This document shows, in pieces, positions 23,620 to 34,575 of a stretch of 64,000 nt of DNA. The stretch's first letter is position 1, and every line of letters starts with the position of its first letter. The DNA comes from Lithobates sylvaticus (taxonomy: Eukaryota > Chordata > Amphibia > Anura > Ranidae). The notes under the pieces were generated by a model. That model saw nothing but the letters and a program-made list of their open reading frames with translations, searched no databases and was not told where the DNA came from. Made by a program: the position numbers and the translations under genes. The DNA lies in assembly GCA_028564925.1 (NCBI GenBank), contig CM053028.1, positions 363,621,302 through 363,685,301 on the forward strand, read 5' to 3'.

Positions 23620-25480
23620 GTACAAAACCCCCCCAAATGACCCCATTTTGGAAAGTAGACACCCCAAGCTATTTGCTGAGAGGCATGTTGAGCCCATTGA
23701 ATATTTTTTTTTTTAGTCCCAAGGGATTGAATAAAGACAAAAAAAAAAAAAAAAAAAAACAAACTTTTTTTTTTTTTCATAAAGTTGTCACTAAATGATA
23801 TATTGCTCACACATGCCATGGTTATATGTGGAATTGCACCCCAAAATACATTTTGCCACTTCTCCTGAGTACGGGGATACCACATGTGTGGGACTTTTTG
23901 GGAGCCTAGCCGCGTACGGGGCCCCGAAACCCAAGCACCACCTTCAGCATTTCTAAGGGTGTAAATTTTTGATTTCACTCCTCACTACCTATCACAGTTT
24001 CGAAGGCCATAAAATGCCAAAATTGCACAAAACCCCCCCAAATGACCCCATTTTGGAAAGTAGACACCCCAAGCTATTTGCTGAGAGGCATGTTGAGTAC
24101 ATGGAATATTTTATATTTTGCCACAAGTTGCGGGAATATTACAAACTTTTTTTTTTTTGCCCAAAGTTGTCACTAAATGATATATTGCCCACACATGCCA
24201 TGGGCATATGTGGAATTACACCCCAAAATACATTCTGCTGCTTCTCCTGAGTACGGGGATACCACATGTGTGGGACTTTTTGGGAGCCTATCCGCATACG
24301 GGACCCCGAAAACCAAGCACCGCTTTCAGGATTTCTAAGGGCATACATTTTTGATTTCACTCCTCACTACCTATCACTACCTATCACAGTTTTGAAGACC
24401 ATAAAATGCCAAGATGGCACAAAAACCCCCCCAAATGACCCCATTTTGGAAAGTAGACACCCCAAGCTATTTGCTGAGAGGCATGTTGAGCCCATTGAAT
24501 ATTTTTTTTTTTAGTCCCAAGTGATTGAATAAAGACAAAAAAAATAAATAAAAAAAATTTATTCAAAAAGTTGTCACTAAATGATATATTGCTCACACAT
24601 GCCATGGTTATATGTGGAATTGCACCCCAAAATACATTTTGCTGCTTCTCCTGAGTATGGGGATACCACATGTGTGGGACTTTTTGGGAGCCTAGCCGCG
24701 TACGGGGCCCCGAAACCCAAGCACCGCCTTCAGGATTTCTAAGGGTGCAAATTTTTCACTCCTCACTACCTATCACAGTTTCGAAGGCCATAAAATGCCA
24801 AAATAGCACAAAACCCCCCCAAATGACCCCATTTTTGGAAAGTAGACACACCCAAGCTATTTGTTGAGAGGCATGGTGAGTATTTTACAGCTCTCATGTG
24901 TTTTTGAAAATGAAGAAAGTAAAGAAAAAAAAAATGTTGTTTTTTCTTTTTTCAATTTTCAAAACATTGTGACAAAAAGCGAGATCTGCAAAATACTCAC
25001 CATACCTCTCAGCAAATAGCTTGGGGTGTCTACTTTCCAAAATGGGGTCATTTGGGGGTGGTTTGTGCCATCTGGGCATTCCATGGCCTCCGAAACTGTG
25101 ATTGGCAGTGAGGAGTGAAATAAAAAAATTACACCCTTAGAAAGCCTGAAAGCGGTGCTTGGATTTTGGGGTCCCGTACGCGGCTAGGCTCCCAAAAAGT
25201 CCCACACATGTGGTATCCCCGTACTCAGGAGAAGCAACAGAATGTATTTTGGGGTGTATCTCCACATATGCCCATGGCATGTTTGAGCAATATATCATTT
25301 AGTGACAAGTTTTTGTAAAAAAAAATATTATTTTTTTTTTTTTTTTTCATTATTCAATCTCTTGGGACCAAAAAAAAAAAATATTTAATGGGCTCAACAT
25401 TGCTCTCAGCAAATAGCTTGGGGTGTCTACTTTCCAAAATGGGGGTCATTTGGGGGGGTTTGAACTGTCCTGGCATTTTA
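23620..25480. repeat. Direct and inverted repeats of about 390 bp inside the piggyBac element
   Basis: Units beginning CCCCCCCAAATGACCCCATT occur near 23630, 24032, 24428 and 24817 (the last one short). Each contains GTAGACACCCCAAGCTATTT, TGATATATTGC-CACACATGCCATGG and TGTGTGGGACTTTTTGGGAG. After 24975 the same text runs in reverse to 25480. The block can fold into a kilobase-scale hairpin. Long poly(T)/poly(A) tracts separate the units. The small ORFs here are repeats of each other and not genes. Confidence 0.85.
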
Positions 25481-27072
25481 TGCACAACATTTAGAAGCCT
25501 ATGTCACACGTCACCCACTCTTCTAACCACTTGAAGATAAAGCCCTTTCTGACACTTTTTGTTTACATGAAAACATATTTTTTTTTTTGCAAGAAAATTA
25601 CGTTGAACCCCCAAACACTATATATATTGTTAAAGCAAAGGCCCTACAGATTAAAATGGTGGGTGTTGCATTTTTTTTTTCCACACAGTATTTGCGCAGC
25701 GATTTTTTCAAACGCATTTTTTGTGGAAAAAATACACTTTTTTTTATTTTAATGCACTTAAACACACTATATTGCTCAAATTTTTGATGAAATAAAAAAT
25801 ATGATCTTAGGCCGAGTACATGGATACCAAACACGACATGCTTTAAAATTGCGCACAAACACGCAGTGGCGACAAACTACATACATTTTTAAAAGCCTTT
25901 ACAGGTTACCACATTAGATTCACGGAGGAGGTCTACTGCTAAAATTACTGCCCTCGATCTGACCTTCGCGGTGATACCTCACATGCATGGTGCAATTGCT
26001 GTTTACATATGACGCCAGACCAACGCTTGTGTTCGCCTTTGCGCAAGAGAAGGGGGGGGCAGGGGTGCTTTTTTTTTTTTTTTTTTTTAGTTTTTCTTTT
26101 TATTTAGCTTTTTTATTTTATTTTTAAACTGTTCCTTCCATTTTTTTTTCTTAGTTGTCATTTTTATTGTTATCGCAGGGAATGTAAATATCCCCTATGA
26201 TAGCAATAGGCAGTGACAGGTACTCTTTTTTTGAAAAAATTGGGGTCTATTAGACCCTAGATCTTTCCTCTGCCCTCAAAGCATCTGACCACACCAAGAT
26301 CGGTGTGATAAAATGCTTTCCCAATTTCCCAATGGCGCGGTGGGTATGCCCACCATTAGAATACCTCCCTTCATCCACCCACTTCTAATGATGGGCATAC
26401 ATGCACCATTTATATATGCCGAAGCATGGGGGCATCCTCCCGCAAAAAAAAAGTTATGCCACGTACACATGGTCGGACTTTTTTCGACCGTATGTACGTG
26501 GCATTAGGAGCAAAATCGCTCCTCCGCCCTCTGCTGCCCCCATGCTTCGGCATATATGCTCTTTTTTTTAACTGTGGTGGTGAAATCACCTCCTACAGCG
26601 TTGGAGTCGCGGCTTTATGTATCGTGGGAGCAAACGCTGTTGCTGTCAAGATAAATAAATCTGCGCTGCAACTGAATGGCGCACCTGAAAACAAAAAAAT
26701 GGTTAACAATAAAACATACCTGAAAAGCAAGCATGATAAAACATAATAAAACATTGCAGAATAGAATAGAGTAAAAAAGAGCAACAATAGAGAGAGAACA
26801 ATAAAACGACAACTATTTTGGTTTTTTATTTTATATTTTTTTGGGGGTTTTTTTTTTTTTTTGTACTTTTTATTTTTTATTTTTATTTTTTTACACTTTT
26901 TTTTTAAACTATAACTATAATTTTAACTGTAACGGTCGGGTCTCAAAATGCGATGGCATTCTTGAGACCCTGTAACTATAATTTTAACTGCAACGGTCGG
27001 GTCTCAAAATGCGATGGCATTCTTGAGACCCTGTGAAAGTGTATCCTAGCCTGTGAAATGCTGTACCCTACA

Positions 27073-27461
27073 CTAAAACCTCACTAGTGAGTGGTAGCGT
27101 TCAAAGCATTCACCAACGCAGAGACCAGGATTGTCAGGACAGAGTGGACAATAATAACGGGTGTCACGCCTAAATCCGCGCTTGCTACAGACACGACATC
27201 TTCTTTGGGGGCTCGTTGGGTAGGGGTACTCTGGAGGACATGAGGATAATGCCTCTCATGCAGCCGGCTTACTGCATTTGGTAGGGGATGTTGAGGTGTG
27301 GAACCGCCTGGATACAGGAGTTCCATGACAACCGCTCCCTGGAATTCAAGGAAGGGTAACGTCCCGCCTGAAGCTCCGTATAGCACATGAGCATTCAGCA
27401 AAGCCAATTGGAACAAATAAATAGACACTTTTTTTGTACCAGCGTCTAGCCTTACGGACAA
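27073..27461 (-). pseudogene. Displaced C-terminal part of the piggyBac transposase
   Basis: Past the A-run, a second frame gives IYLFQLALLNAHVLYG and RLHERHYPHVLQ, the expected continuation of the family. After a C-run near 27216 a third frame carries the cysteine-rich zinc finger, CRVCSKRGFRRDTRYYCPLC then CVGECFERYHS, ending at a TAG at 27073-27075. In this family the finger binds the terminal repeats. Two single-base homopolymer length changes are all that separate the pieces. Confidence 0.8.
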
Positions 27462-29043
27462 CTAGGTACGGCGCCAACAACTGGTCGTTGAGGTCCACCC
27501 CCCCCATATTAAGGTTGTATTCGTGGACACAGAGGGGTTTCGTCACAACACCAGCCGCCGTACGAATTTGGACTGTCGTGTCTGCATGAAGGGAGGTAAG
27601 AACGAAAACATTCCTATTATCCCTCCACTTCACAGCGAGCAAATTATTACACTTGAAGCAGGCTCTCTCCCCCAGCCTAAGAGGGGAATCTACAAGCCGC
27701 TGGGGAAAGCCCCGGCGATTAGGTCGCACGGTGCCACATGCTCCAATCTGCTGATCAAACAAGTGACTAAACAGTGGCACGCTCGTGTAATAATTGTCCA
27801 CGTACAAGTGGTACCCCTTTCCGAATAAGGGTGACACCAAGTTCCACACTATCTTGCCAGCGCTCCCTATGTAATCTGGACAGTTCTCCGGCTCTACGTG
27901 ACTATCTTTTCCCTCATAAACCGAAAAGCTCCACGTATAGCCTGTTGCCCTGTCACAGAGCTTGTAGAGCTTGACCCCGTATCTGGCACGCTTGCTGGGA
28001 AGGAACTGTTTGAAAGACAAGCGGCCAGAAAACTTAATCAGGGACTCGTCAACGCAGACAACTTGATTGGGCGTAAACAAGGCTGCAAAACATTGGTTGA
28101 AGTGGTTTATGAGGGGCCGAATTTTGTAGAGCCGATCAAATTCAGGGTCTCCACGAGGACGACAAAGTTCATTGTCACTGAAGTGCATGAACCGCAAAAT
28201 CATCTCGTATCGTGCCCTGGACATGGAGGCAGAGAACACGGGCATATGGTGGTGCGGTGAGGTGGACCAATAAGACCTCAGAGTCGGGAATTTGTGTATG
28301 CCCATGTTGAGGGAAAGGCCCAGAAAGGTCTTCAATTCGGAAACCGTAATTGGTTTCCAATCTCTGGCAAGGGAAGGCACTTGGGGATTAGCGGCGATGT
28401 GTTGACCAGCGTATATATTACTTTGGTCCACAATAGATCTATAGAGATCTTCCGTGAAAAACAGCGAATAAAAATCGGATGGCTTAAAATCAGCTGTTTC
28501 CACCTGAATACCGGGTTGGCCAGTGAATGGGGGAAGTACGGGTTCTGCAGAAGTGGTGGGCACCCAATCAGGATTGGCGAATTCTGCAGGAAGGACACTA
28601 TGTGATCGACGGACCTGCCTTTGTCTTCTTCTTGGTGGCAGCGGGACACTACTTGTGCTTGCCACCTCGCCAGCTTGAACTGCACTTATGGGACTCGCCA
28701 CGTCACCAAGTGTTACTGCAGTGCTGGTTTGACTACGTCCAGGGTGTACTAGGCCGCTGGTGCTTGCCAGTTCACCAGAAGGAATAGCGGCGCTAGTACT
28801 TCTCTGCTCCATACGAGAGACCTGCGGTTCCTGCACCTCAACAACATCAGAAGATCGGGATCGGGTACGCCTGACCTTAGCAGGGACCACACCTTCGTCG
28901 CCAGAGCTATCTGTCATGGAGCCGCTGTCGTCTACTGGATCGTATTCTGAGCCTGATTGTGACAGATGAGTGACCTCCTCTTCACTATCTGACATACTCA
29001 GAAACAAGTAGGCCTGTTCACTAGTGTACTTGCGATTTGCCAT
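27346..29043 (-). CDS. piggyBac transposase, main ORF (catalytic part)
   Basis: This is a cut-and-paste transposase acting on TTAA. The likely start is MANRKYTSEQAYLF at 29043, with a good context (CCAAAATGG); the frame is open 13 codons further upstream. Residues 1-65 are acidic and Ser-rich, followed by Arg-rich and Ser/Thr-rich linkers to about 170. The DDE domain (about 185-535) includes GLSLNMGIHKFP, VVCVDESLIKF (D332), YHLYVDNYYTS (D416) and LNMGGVDLNDQ (D517, D520), matching the D-D-D(D) of piggyBac. After RRWYKK, at an A7 run (27429-27435 on +), the frame runs into unrelated text and stops, so the C-terminus is displaced. It is otherwise uninterrupted, so inactivation is recent or the indel is an assembly error. 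Confidence 0.9.
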   Translation of the reverse strand: MANRKYTSEQAYLFLSMSDSEEEVTHLSQSGSEYDPVDDSGSMTDSSGDEGVVPAKVRRTRSRSSDVVEVQEPQVSRMEQRSTSAAIPSGELASTSGLVHPGRSQTSTAVTLGDVASPISAVQAGEVASTSSVPLPPRRRQRQVRRSHSVLPAEFANPDWVPTTSAEPVLPPFTGQPGIQVETADFKPSDFYSLFFTEDLYRSIVDQSNIYAGQHIAANPQVPSLARDWKPITVSELKTFLGLSLNMGIHKFPTLRSYWSTSPHHHMPVFSASMSRARYEMILRFMHFSDNELCRPRGDPEFDRLYKIRPLINHFNQCFAALFTPNQVVCVDESLIKFSGRLSFKQFLPSKRARYGVKLYKLCDRATGYTWSFSVYEGKDSHVEPENCPDYIGSAGKIVWNLVSPLFGKGYHLYVDNYYTSVPLFSHLFDQQIGACGTVRPNRRGFPQRLVDSPLRLGERACFKCNNLLAVKWRDNRNVFVLTSLHADTTVQIRTAAGVVTKPLCVHEYNLNMGGVDLNDQLLAPYLVVRKARRWYKKSVYLFVPIGFAECSCAIRSFRRDVTLP

Positions 29044-29489
29044 TTTGGGCTCTAAATTTAGTAGTACACTAGTGAGATTCACAGGAAAAAAAGCTCCTAG
29101 GCTGCTGGCAACTGAATCAAAACGCTACCAAAAAAACTGTTAGCGATCGCAGGGATCAGGCCTGACTCTGCGAACGCTGCAGTTATGTGTGCTTAGTGTT
29201 TTGGAAGTGACAGTGATCGATCGATACTGCACTTGGGTGGGCTGGGCTGGGCGGAGGGGGAAAACGCAGGTGCTAGCAGGTATCTGGGCTGATCCCGCTA
29301 ACAATGCGTTTTTTGGAACCCTAAACTGCTGGGACGCTAGTATAGATCTGATCAGATCAGATATTGATCTGTTCAGATACTATACCACTAAGGGAGGTGT
29401 ATGCTTTGCGCGTGGGTGTTTGCGGTACTGGCACTAACCTGGGGCGACGCAGACCTTATTTGACCCTAAAACCTAATTGATATCACCCG

Positions 29490-30110
29490 CCGGGCGATCA
29501 GGGGGTTAAACCGTTATTGGGTAATAAATGGCGGGTGCCCTGACAGTATAAAAAAACAAACTAACTAACCAGCGTCACCCGTAACAGTTATACGGTGATC
29601 ACTGGTGAAAGGGTTAACTAGGGGCAATCAGGGGGTTAAAACCTTTATTAGGTAATATATGGGGGTACCTGACGATATATAAAAACCTGACGGGGAACCT
29701 AAATAACTAAATAACTAACTGGCTAACCAGCGTCACCAGTGACACTTATACTGTGATCACTGGTGAAAGAGTTAACTCTAGGGGCAATCAAGGGTTAAAA
29801 CCTTTTTTTAGGTTGTAATATGGGGGTACCTGACCTATAAACCTATTTATAATCCTATATAAACCTGGCGGTTACCTAAAAAAAAAACTGGCTACCTAGC
29901 GGCACCAGTGACACTAATAGAGCGATCAGAAAAACGATCGCTTAGTGACACTGGCAAAAGGGGGTGAAAGGGTTACCTAGGGGGCAATCAAGGGGTTAAA
30001 CCTTTATTGGGGGGGGGGGTAGGGGGCTACCTTAGACCTAAAGGGGCCTAAAACTAACTGCCCTGACAGTTATTGCAGTCACACTGACACTAAATGCAGT
30101 GATCAGTAAA
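29490..30110. repeat. Tandem repeats of about 160-190 bp upstream of the transposase
   Basis: Units containing GGGGCAATCAGGGGGTTAAA, GGGGGTACCTGAC, CCAGCGTCACCAGTGACAC and GTGATCACTGGTGAAAG recur near 29500, 29630, 29785 and 29980. They lie on the promoter side of the - strand transposase gene and near its transposon end. They could be promoter or transposase-binding repeats; the sequence alone does not tell. Confidence 0.7.
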
Positions 30111-30485
30111 ATAAATGATCACTGCAATCAGTGACACTGTGACAGGGGGGGCAGGGGGTGATCTGGGGGGTGATCAGGGGGTGACAGAGGGGTGAAATAT
30201 GTGCCTATGTGTGACTGGTGTCAGTGTAGTGTTTGTGCACTAACCTGATGTCTTCTCCGCTCGGCGTCCCGGTCAGAAAGACCGGCACGAGGAGCGTGAC
30301 ATCACTTCCCCTTGCCTGTGTTTACAATTACACAGGAAGGGGAAGCATCTCATTGGCCAGAGCGATCGTGAGGGGGTGGCCAGAAACGACTGGCCGTCCC
30401 CTCATCCCGGATCGCTTCTGAAGCCATCCCGACCGTCCCCGCCGGCGGAGGGGGGTCCGATCGGACCCCCCAACCGCCTGAAGTA

Positions 30486-30530
30486 TGGCACGTACAGGTA
30501 CGTGATTCTGCCTGTACGTGCCATTCTGCC
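30486..30530. promoter_or_regulatory. Subterminal inverted repeat near the piggyBac right end
   Basis: GGCACGTACAGG and CCTGTACGTGCC face each other around TACGTGATT, about 40 bases inside the TTAA end. The same motif, CGTACAGGTACGTG, is kept at 54930-54945 in the short derivative and partly at 63290. Conservation at the same position suggests a transposase-binding site. Confidence 0.5.
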
Positions 30531-30721
30531 GACGTATATCTACATGGGGCGGTCGGGAAGTGGTTAAAAGAGCTTGAACAGCACATCTTCAAAAACCAGT
30601 CTGCTTTGAAATCTTTGCCTGGGAGAGACCTTGCTGATGCCGTATAACTACCTTGTGTCTTGTTGCTGTGCTCGATCTTCCTCACCCCGTTTAATGCCTC
30701 CTGCACAGCTGTTTCTGTTAG

Positions 30722-30940
30722 ACCCCTTTAACACTGAGGCAGTTTTCAGGCCTTTTGGCGCTAGCAATGGTGCCTGAAAACTGCATCCCATGCCGCCTGA
30801 ATGTGAAAGCTCGAGTGCTTTCACAATGGGGCGGTGCACTTGCGGGATGTTGGAAAAAGTCCTGCAAGCAGCATCTTTGGGGCGGTTTGGGAGCGCTGTA
30901 TACAGCCGAACGCACGCGCGGTCCCAGTGTGAAAGGGGTC
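30722..30940. mobile_element. Harbinger-like hairpin MITE, short copy
   Basis: GACCCCTTTAACACTGAGGC and GTCCCAGTGTGAAAGGGGTC form the inverted termini, with TTA on both sides (30719-30721, 30942-30944). It interrupts the mariner element near its 5' end on the - strand; mariner text resumes at TAATGACTTTG. Confidence 0.7.
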
Positions 30941-32039
30941 TTTAATGACTTTGTTTTGTTTGATTTTAGATTTTTTTCTTCTGCTTGCTCACTTCGCATT
31001 TTGTAAATTGATAAAAATAAATAAACAATATATTTTTGAAAGTATTCTTGCGTTATAGCATTTCTTCACACCTGCCTAAAACTTTTGCACAGTACTTTAT
31101 AACTTAAGTAAAATTGCACAAGTGTTATCGAGACTAAAAGCAGCTAGGACAGTCCGTGAAGGCATTTTTGAAGTGCCTTAACCACTTGCTTACTGGGCAC
31201 TTAAACACCCTTCCTGCCCAGACCAATTTTCAGCTTTTGGTGCTCTCACACTTTGAATGACAATTACTCAGTCATGCAACACTGTACCCAAATACATTTT
31301 TTTGTCCCCCCCCCCCCCCCCACAAAAAGAGCTTTCTTTTGGTGGTATTTGATCACCTCTGGGTTTTTTATTTTTTGCGCTATGAATGAAAAAAGACCGA
31401 AAATTTTGAAAAAAAAACGCATTTTTCTTTTTGTGATAAAATTTAGCAAATTATAAATTTTTTCTTCATAAATTTTGGCCACAATTTATACTGCTACATA
31501 TCTTTGGTAGAAATAACCCAAGTTAGTGGGTATTATTTGGTCTTTGTGAAAGTTAGAGAGTCTACAAGCTGTTGTGCAAATCGTACGAAATTAATCACAT
31601 CTGATGTACTGGTGGCCTATCATTTCTTGTGACCCAAACAAGCCAGGAAAGAACAAATACCCCCCAAATTACCCCTTTTTTTTAAAGTAGACATTCCAAG
31701 GTATTTAGTAAGAGGCATGGTGAGGATTTTGATGTTGTCATTTTTTCCCCCACAATTCTTTGCAAAAATAATATCCCCCCCCCCCACAAAATTGTCATTG
31801 TAATAGGTTATTTCTCTCACAAATATATGTATTAATATATAAATGTATACCACAGATCAAACCCCAAAATAAATTCTGCTACTCCTCCTGAGTATTACGA
31901 TACTGCATGTGTGGGACTTTTCCACAGCCTGGCCACTTAGCGAGGCCCAACATGCAGGGAGCGCCATCACATGTTCTAGGAGCATAAATTACACATCTAA
32001 CTTGTTGACTACCTATTACACTTTTGAAGGCCCTAGAGC

Positions 32040-32240
32040 ACCAGGACAATGACACGTGGCACTGATGACACGTGGCACTAATGACACGTGGCACTAATAC
32101 TGGGCACTGATGACACGTGGCACTGACAGATGGCACTGATACGTGGCACTGATGACAGATGGCACTGATACGTGGGATTGACACTTGTAACAGATGGCAC
32201 GTGGCACTGATGACAGATGGCACTATGTGGCACTGACAGG
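32040..32240. repeat. Tandem repeat of 15-bp units
   Basis: Units of the form GATGACACGTGGCACT and GATGACAGATGGCACT repeat about a dozen times. The same motif occurs at 3830-3920 in the sister element. Confidence 0.85.
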
Positions 32241-33289
32241 TTTTTTTTTTGTTGTACTCACGGCGCCGCTGCAGCCGTTCATCTCTCCCGCCTCACACTC
32301 TGTCTCTGTGTGAGGAGGGAGAGCGGCACTGAGAGATTATCTCATATGTTTACATATGAGATCATCTCTCATTGGATACGCCGATCGCGGAGGTGCCGGG
32401 ATCTTCAGTAAACGAATCGGGAGTGAAGCCTTGCAGATTCACAGCCTGGTTTTTACGGCACATGCGCGAGTCACGCTGCGCGTTCTGAATGGTCCCTGCT
32501 GTCTTCTTGGACCTGTGTGCCTCCCAGAAGACAGCGAGGGGGATAGAGGAGGGGCTGGACATGGCGTAGTTTGCGGATTCTGCAGCGCTCTTTTGTTGGA
32601 AGTGGGAGCAAATACCTGGTTTAGACCGGTATCGGCTGCCCCCTGAAAGGTGCCAAATGTGACACCAGAGGGGGGGGGGGAGAGGAACCGCATCAGCGGA
32701 AGTTCCATTTCTTGGTGGAACTCCGCCTTTACCGATCTTGGTAAAGAGCCTCTGACGGAGACTCTGTACCACGTGATCAGCGGTGTCCAATTGTGGCTGA
32801 TCACAATGTAAATAGGAAGATGTTTATTGGCTTTTCCGCACTTGCGTCTGACAGACATGAGTAGAGGAGAGCCGATCAGTGCTGCATATCAGTGCAATCT
32901 CATTGGTGCCACCTCATCAATGCCGCCTTATTGGTGCCCGTCAGTGCAACTTTTGAGTGCCCATCAGTGAAGGAGAAAACGTACTTCTATTGACGTCGTC
33001 CCGGCAACGAGCTGCCTGCGCGCCCCCCTCTGTGATCCGCGAGTCTGTCAGACCCGCTTGATCACAGATCCGAGTAAGGGGTCGATCGCGACCCCTTACC
33101 ACGTGATCAGCTGTCAGCCAATGACAGCTGATCATGTGATATTAACTGAGCCGGTAATCGGCTTTTTTTCCTGCTCGCGCTGACAGCGCGAGGAGAAAAA
33201 AAAAAAAGCCGATCACCGGCGGCAGTGAGGGACATCAGTCCCTCACTGCAATATGCCCAGGGTGCCCACATTTGCAAATAAAAGTGCCC

Positions 33290-33545
33290 CCAGTGCCATC
33301 TGTCAGTGCCCCCAGTTCCATCGCTGCACATCAGTGTCCCCTACCAGTGCTCATCCGTGCCACTCATCCGTGCCACCCATCAGTGCCCATCCGTGCCACC
33401 CAGTGCCCATCCGTGCCACTCATCAGTGCCCATCCGTACCCATCAGTGCCCATCCGTGCCACCCATCAGTGCCCATCCGTACCGACTTATCTGTCCCCAC
33501 CAGTGCCGCCTATCAGTGCCCACCAGTGCCGCCTCATCAGTGCAT
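33290..33545. repeat. Minisatellite of 12/24-bp units
   Basis: CATCAGTGCCCATCCGTGCC-type units repeat across the interval. All three frames stay open and give Pro/His/Ser/Ala-rich peptides; these are repeat artefacts. Confidence 0.85.
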
Positions 33546-33670
33546 ATCAATGAAGCAGAAAAATTACCTGTTTGCTAAATTTTATAACAAACTATTAAAC
33601 ATGATTTTATTTTATTTTTAATTTTCCATCTTTTTTATTGTTTAGCAAAAGATAAAAACCCCAGCTGTGA

Positions 33671-34575
33671 TTAACCACTTGCTTACTGTGCACTTAAACA
33701 CCCTTCCTGCCCAGACCGATTTTCAGCTTTCAGCGCTCTCGCACTTTCAATGACAATTGCGCGGTCATGCAATGCTGTAACCAAATTAATTTTTTATCAT
33801 TTTGTTCGCACAAATAGAGCTTTAGTTTGGTATTTATTCGCAACTCAGTTTTTTTTTATTTTTTTTGCGATATAAGCGAAAATATAGCGGAAATTTTGAA
33901 AAAAAAACAATATTTTCCCCTTTCTTTTTTAAAAGAAATCCAATAAAATCAAATTTTGTCATAAATTTAAGCCAAAATGTATTCTGCTACATGTTTTTAG
34001 TAAAAAAAATTCCGTTAAGTGTATAATAATTGGTTCACGTGATCACGGACATATGTACGCAAATGATCATGTACATATGTGTGCAGGTGATCACGGACAT
34101 ATGTGTGCAGATAATCATTGGCACATGTTATTTTACTGGGACATATGTGGGGGACATGTGTTTTTATTTGGGGACATGTGTGTTTTGGGGACATGTGTGG
34201 GGACATGTGTGTTTTACTTTGTGGACACTACTGGTGATCAGTGAGTAAAAAAAACAGCTCATACTCACTGATCACCAGCCGGCTGCAGCGATCCGCTCTC
34301 CTCTCCTCACACGGAAGTTGCCTAGCAACCGGCTGTTTGTTTACATCACATGACGGCTGTGATTCGACACGGCCGTCATGTGATCAGGAGGGCCAATCAG
34401 CGAGCCCTCCTGCCGATCCGAGATGCGCCGTGTCCGGGTGACACGGCCGCATCGGGATCGCGCCGCTACGCGCGTGATCCCTCTACTTCTGAAGGCCGTT
34501 CCGGAACGTCCGATCAGAAGTAGACTGCTCCCACCCGGCCATATATGTACATTGGCCGGGTGGGAAGTGGTTTAA
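33671..34575. mobile_element. piggyBac-like MITE nested in the larger TTAA element
   Basis: It begins TTAACCACTTGCTTACTG and ends GGTGGGAAGTGGTTTAA. The empty site can be read in the related copy at 57031-57040, GTGATTAAATACCACC, where no insertion is present. Near its end is an inverted repeat, CCCACCCGGCCA against TGGCCGGGTGGG. It also has ACATATGTGTGCAG repeats (34060-34120). Confidence 0.8.

Larger units (their letters stand above)
23150..30567 (-). mobile_element. 7.4-kb piggyBac element with transposase
   Basis: TTAA lies at both ends (23150-23153, 30564-30567), with CCACTTCAGCCCCGGACC on the left and, reversed, CCACTTCCCGACCGCCCC on the right. Taking it out restores continuous mariner text, TGTGCTTCTTTAAAAGAGCTTG, so target and duplication are proven within the window. 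It carries repeats at 23.6-25.5 kb, a - strand transposase at 27.07-29.04 kb and tandem repeats upstream of it. An internal TCTAACCACTTGAAG at 25522 resembles another piggyBac end, so the left 2.4 kb may have been added by an earlier insertion. Short copies at 54.0 and 21.9 kb share both outer ends, which supports these as the mobilised ends. Confidence 0.85.
20601..31092 (-). mobile_element. Tc1/mariner element split by nested insertions
   Basis: The termini CTGTGCAAACGTTTTAGGC and GCCTAAAACTTTTGCACAG are flanked by TA (20599-20600, 31093-31094), with about 40 bp of inverted repeat. The transposase is on the - strand in pieces: a helix-turn-helix remnant near 30.56-30.68 kb, an HPSTVRR-type piece near 21.75 kb, and a C-terminal PPQSPDLN block with the last catalytic residue near 20.9 kb. 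Removing the inserted elements leaves about 1.5 kb, the normal size. It is the oldest layer of this nest. Confidence 0.85.

Noticed and set aside
23604-24671. Several similar ORFs resembling a gene family (GSQKVPHMWYPRTQEK)
   Set aside because: They are the same stretch of a repeated unit of about 390 bp read on one strand; N- and C-termini are poly(A)/poly(T) translations.
23620-25480. CRISPR-like direct repeats
   Set aside because: Units of about 390 bp with inverted copies in a vertebrate transposon; no short repeat and spacer pattern.
27523-28969. Plus-strand ORFs of 60-120 codons across the transposase
   Set aside because: Shadows of the - strand piggyBac coding frame.
33253-33621. Three overlapping Pro/His/Ser-rich open frames
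   Set aside because: All three frames stay open because of the 12/24-bp minisatellite; not a gene.
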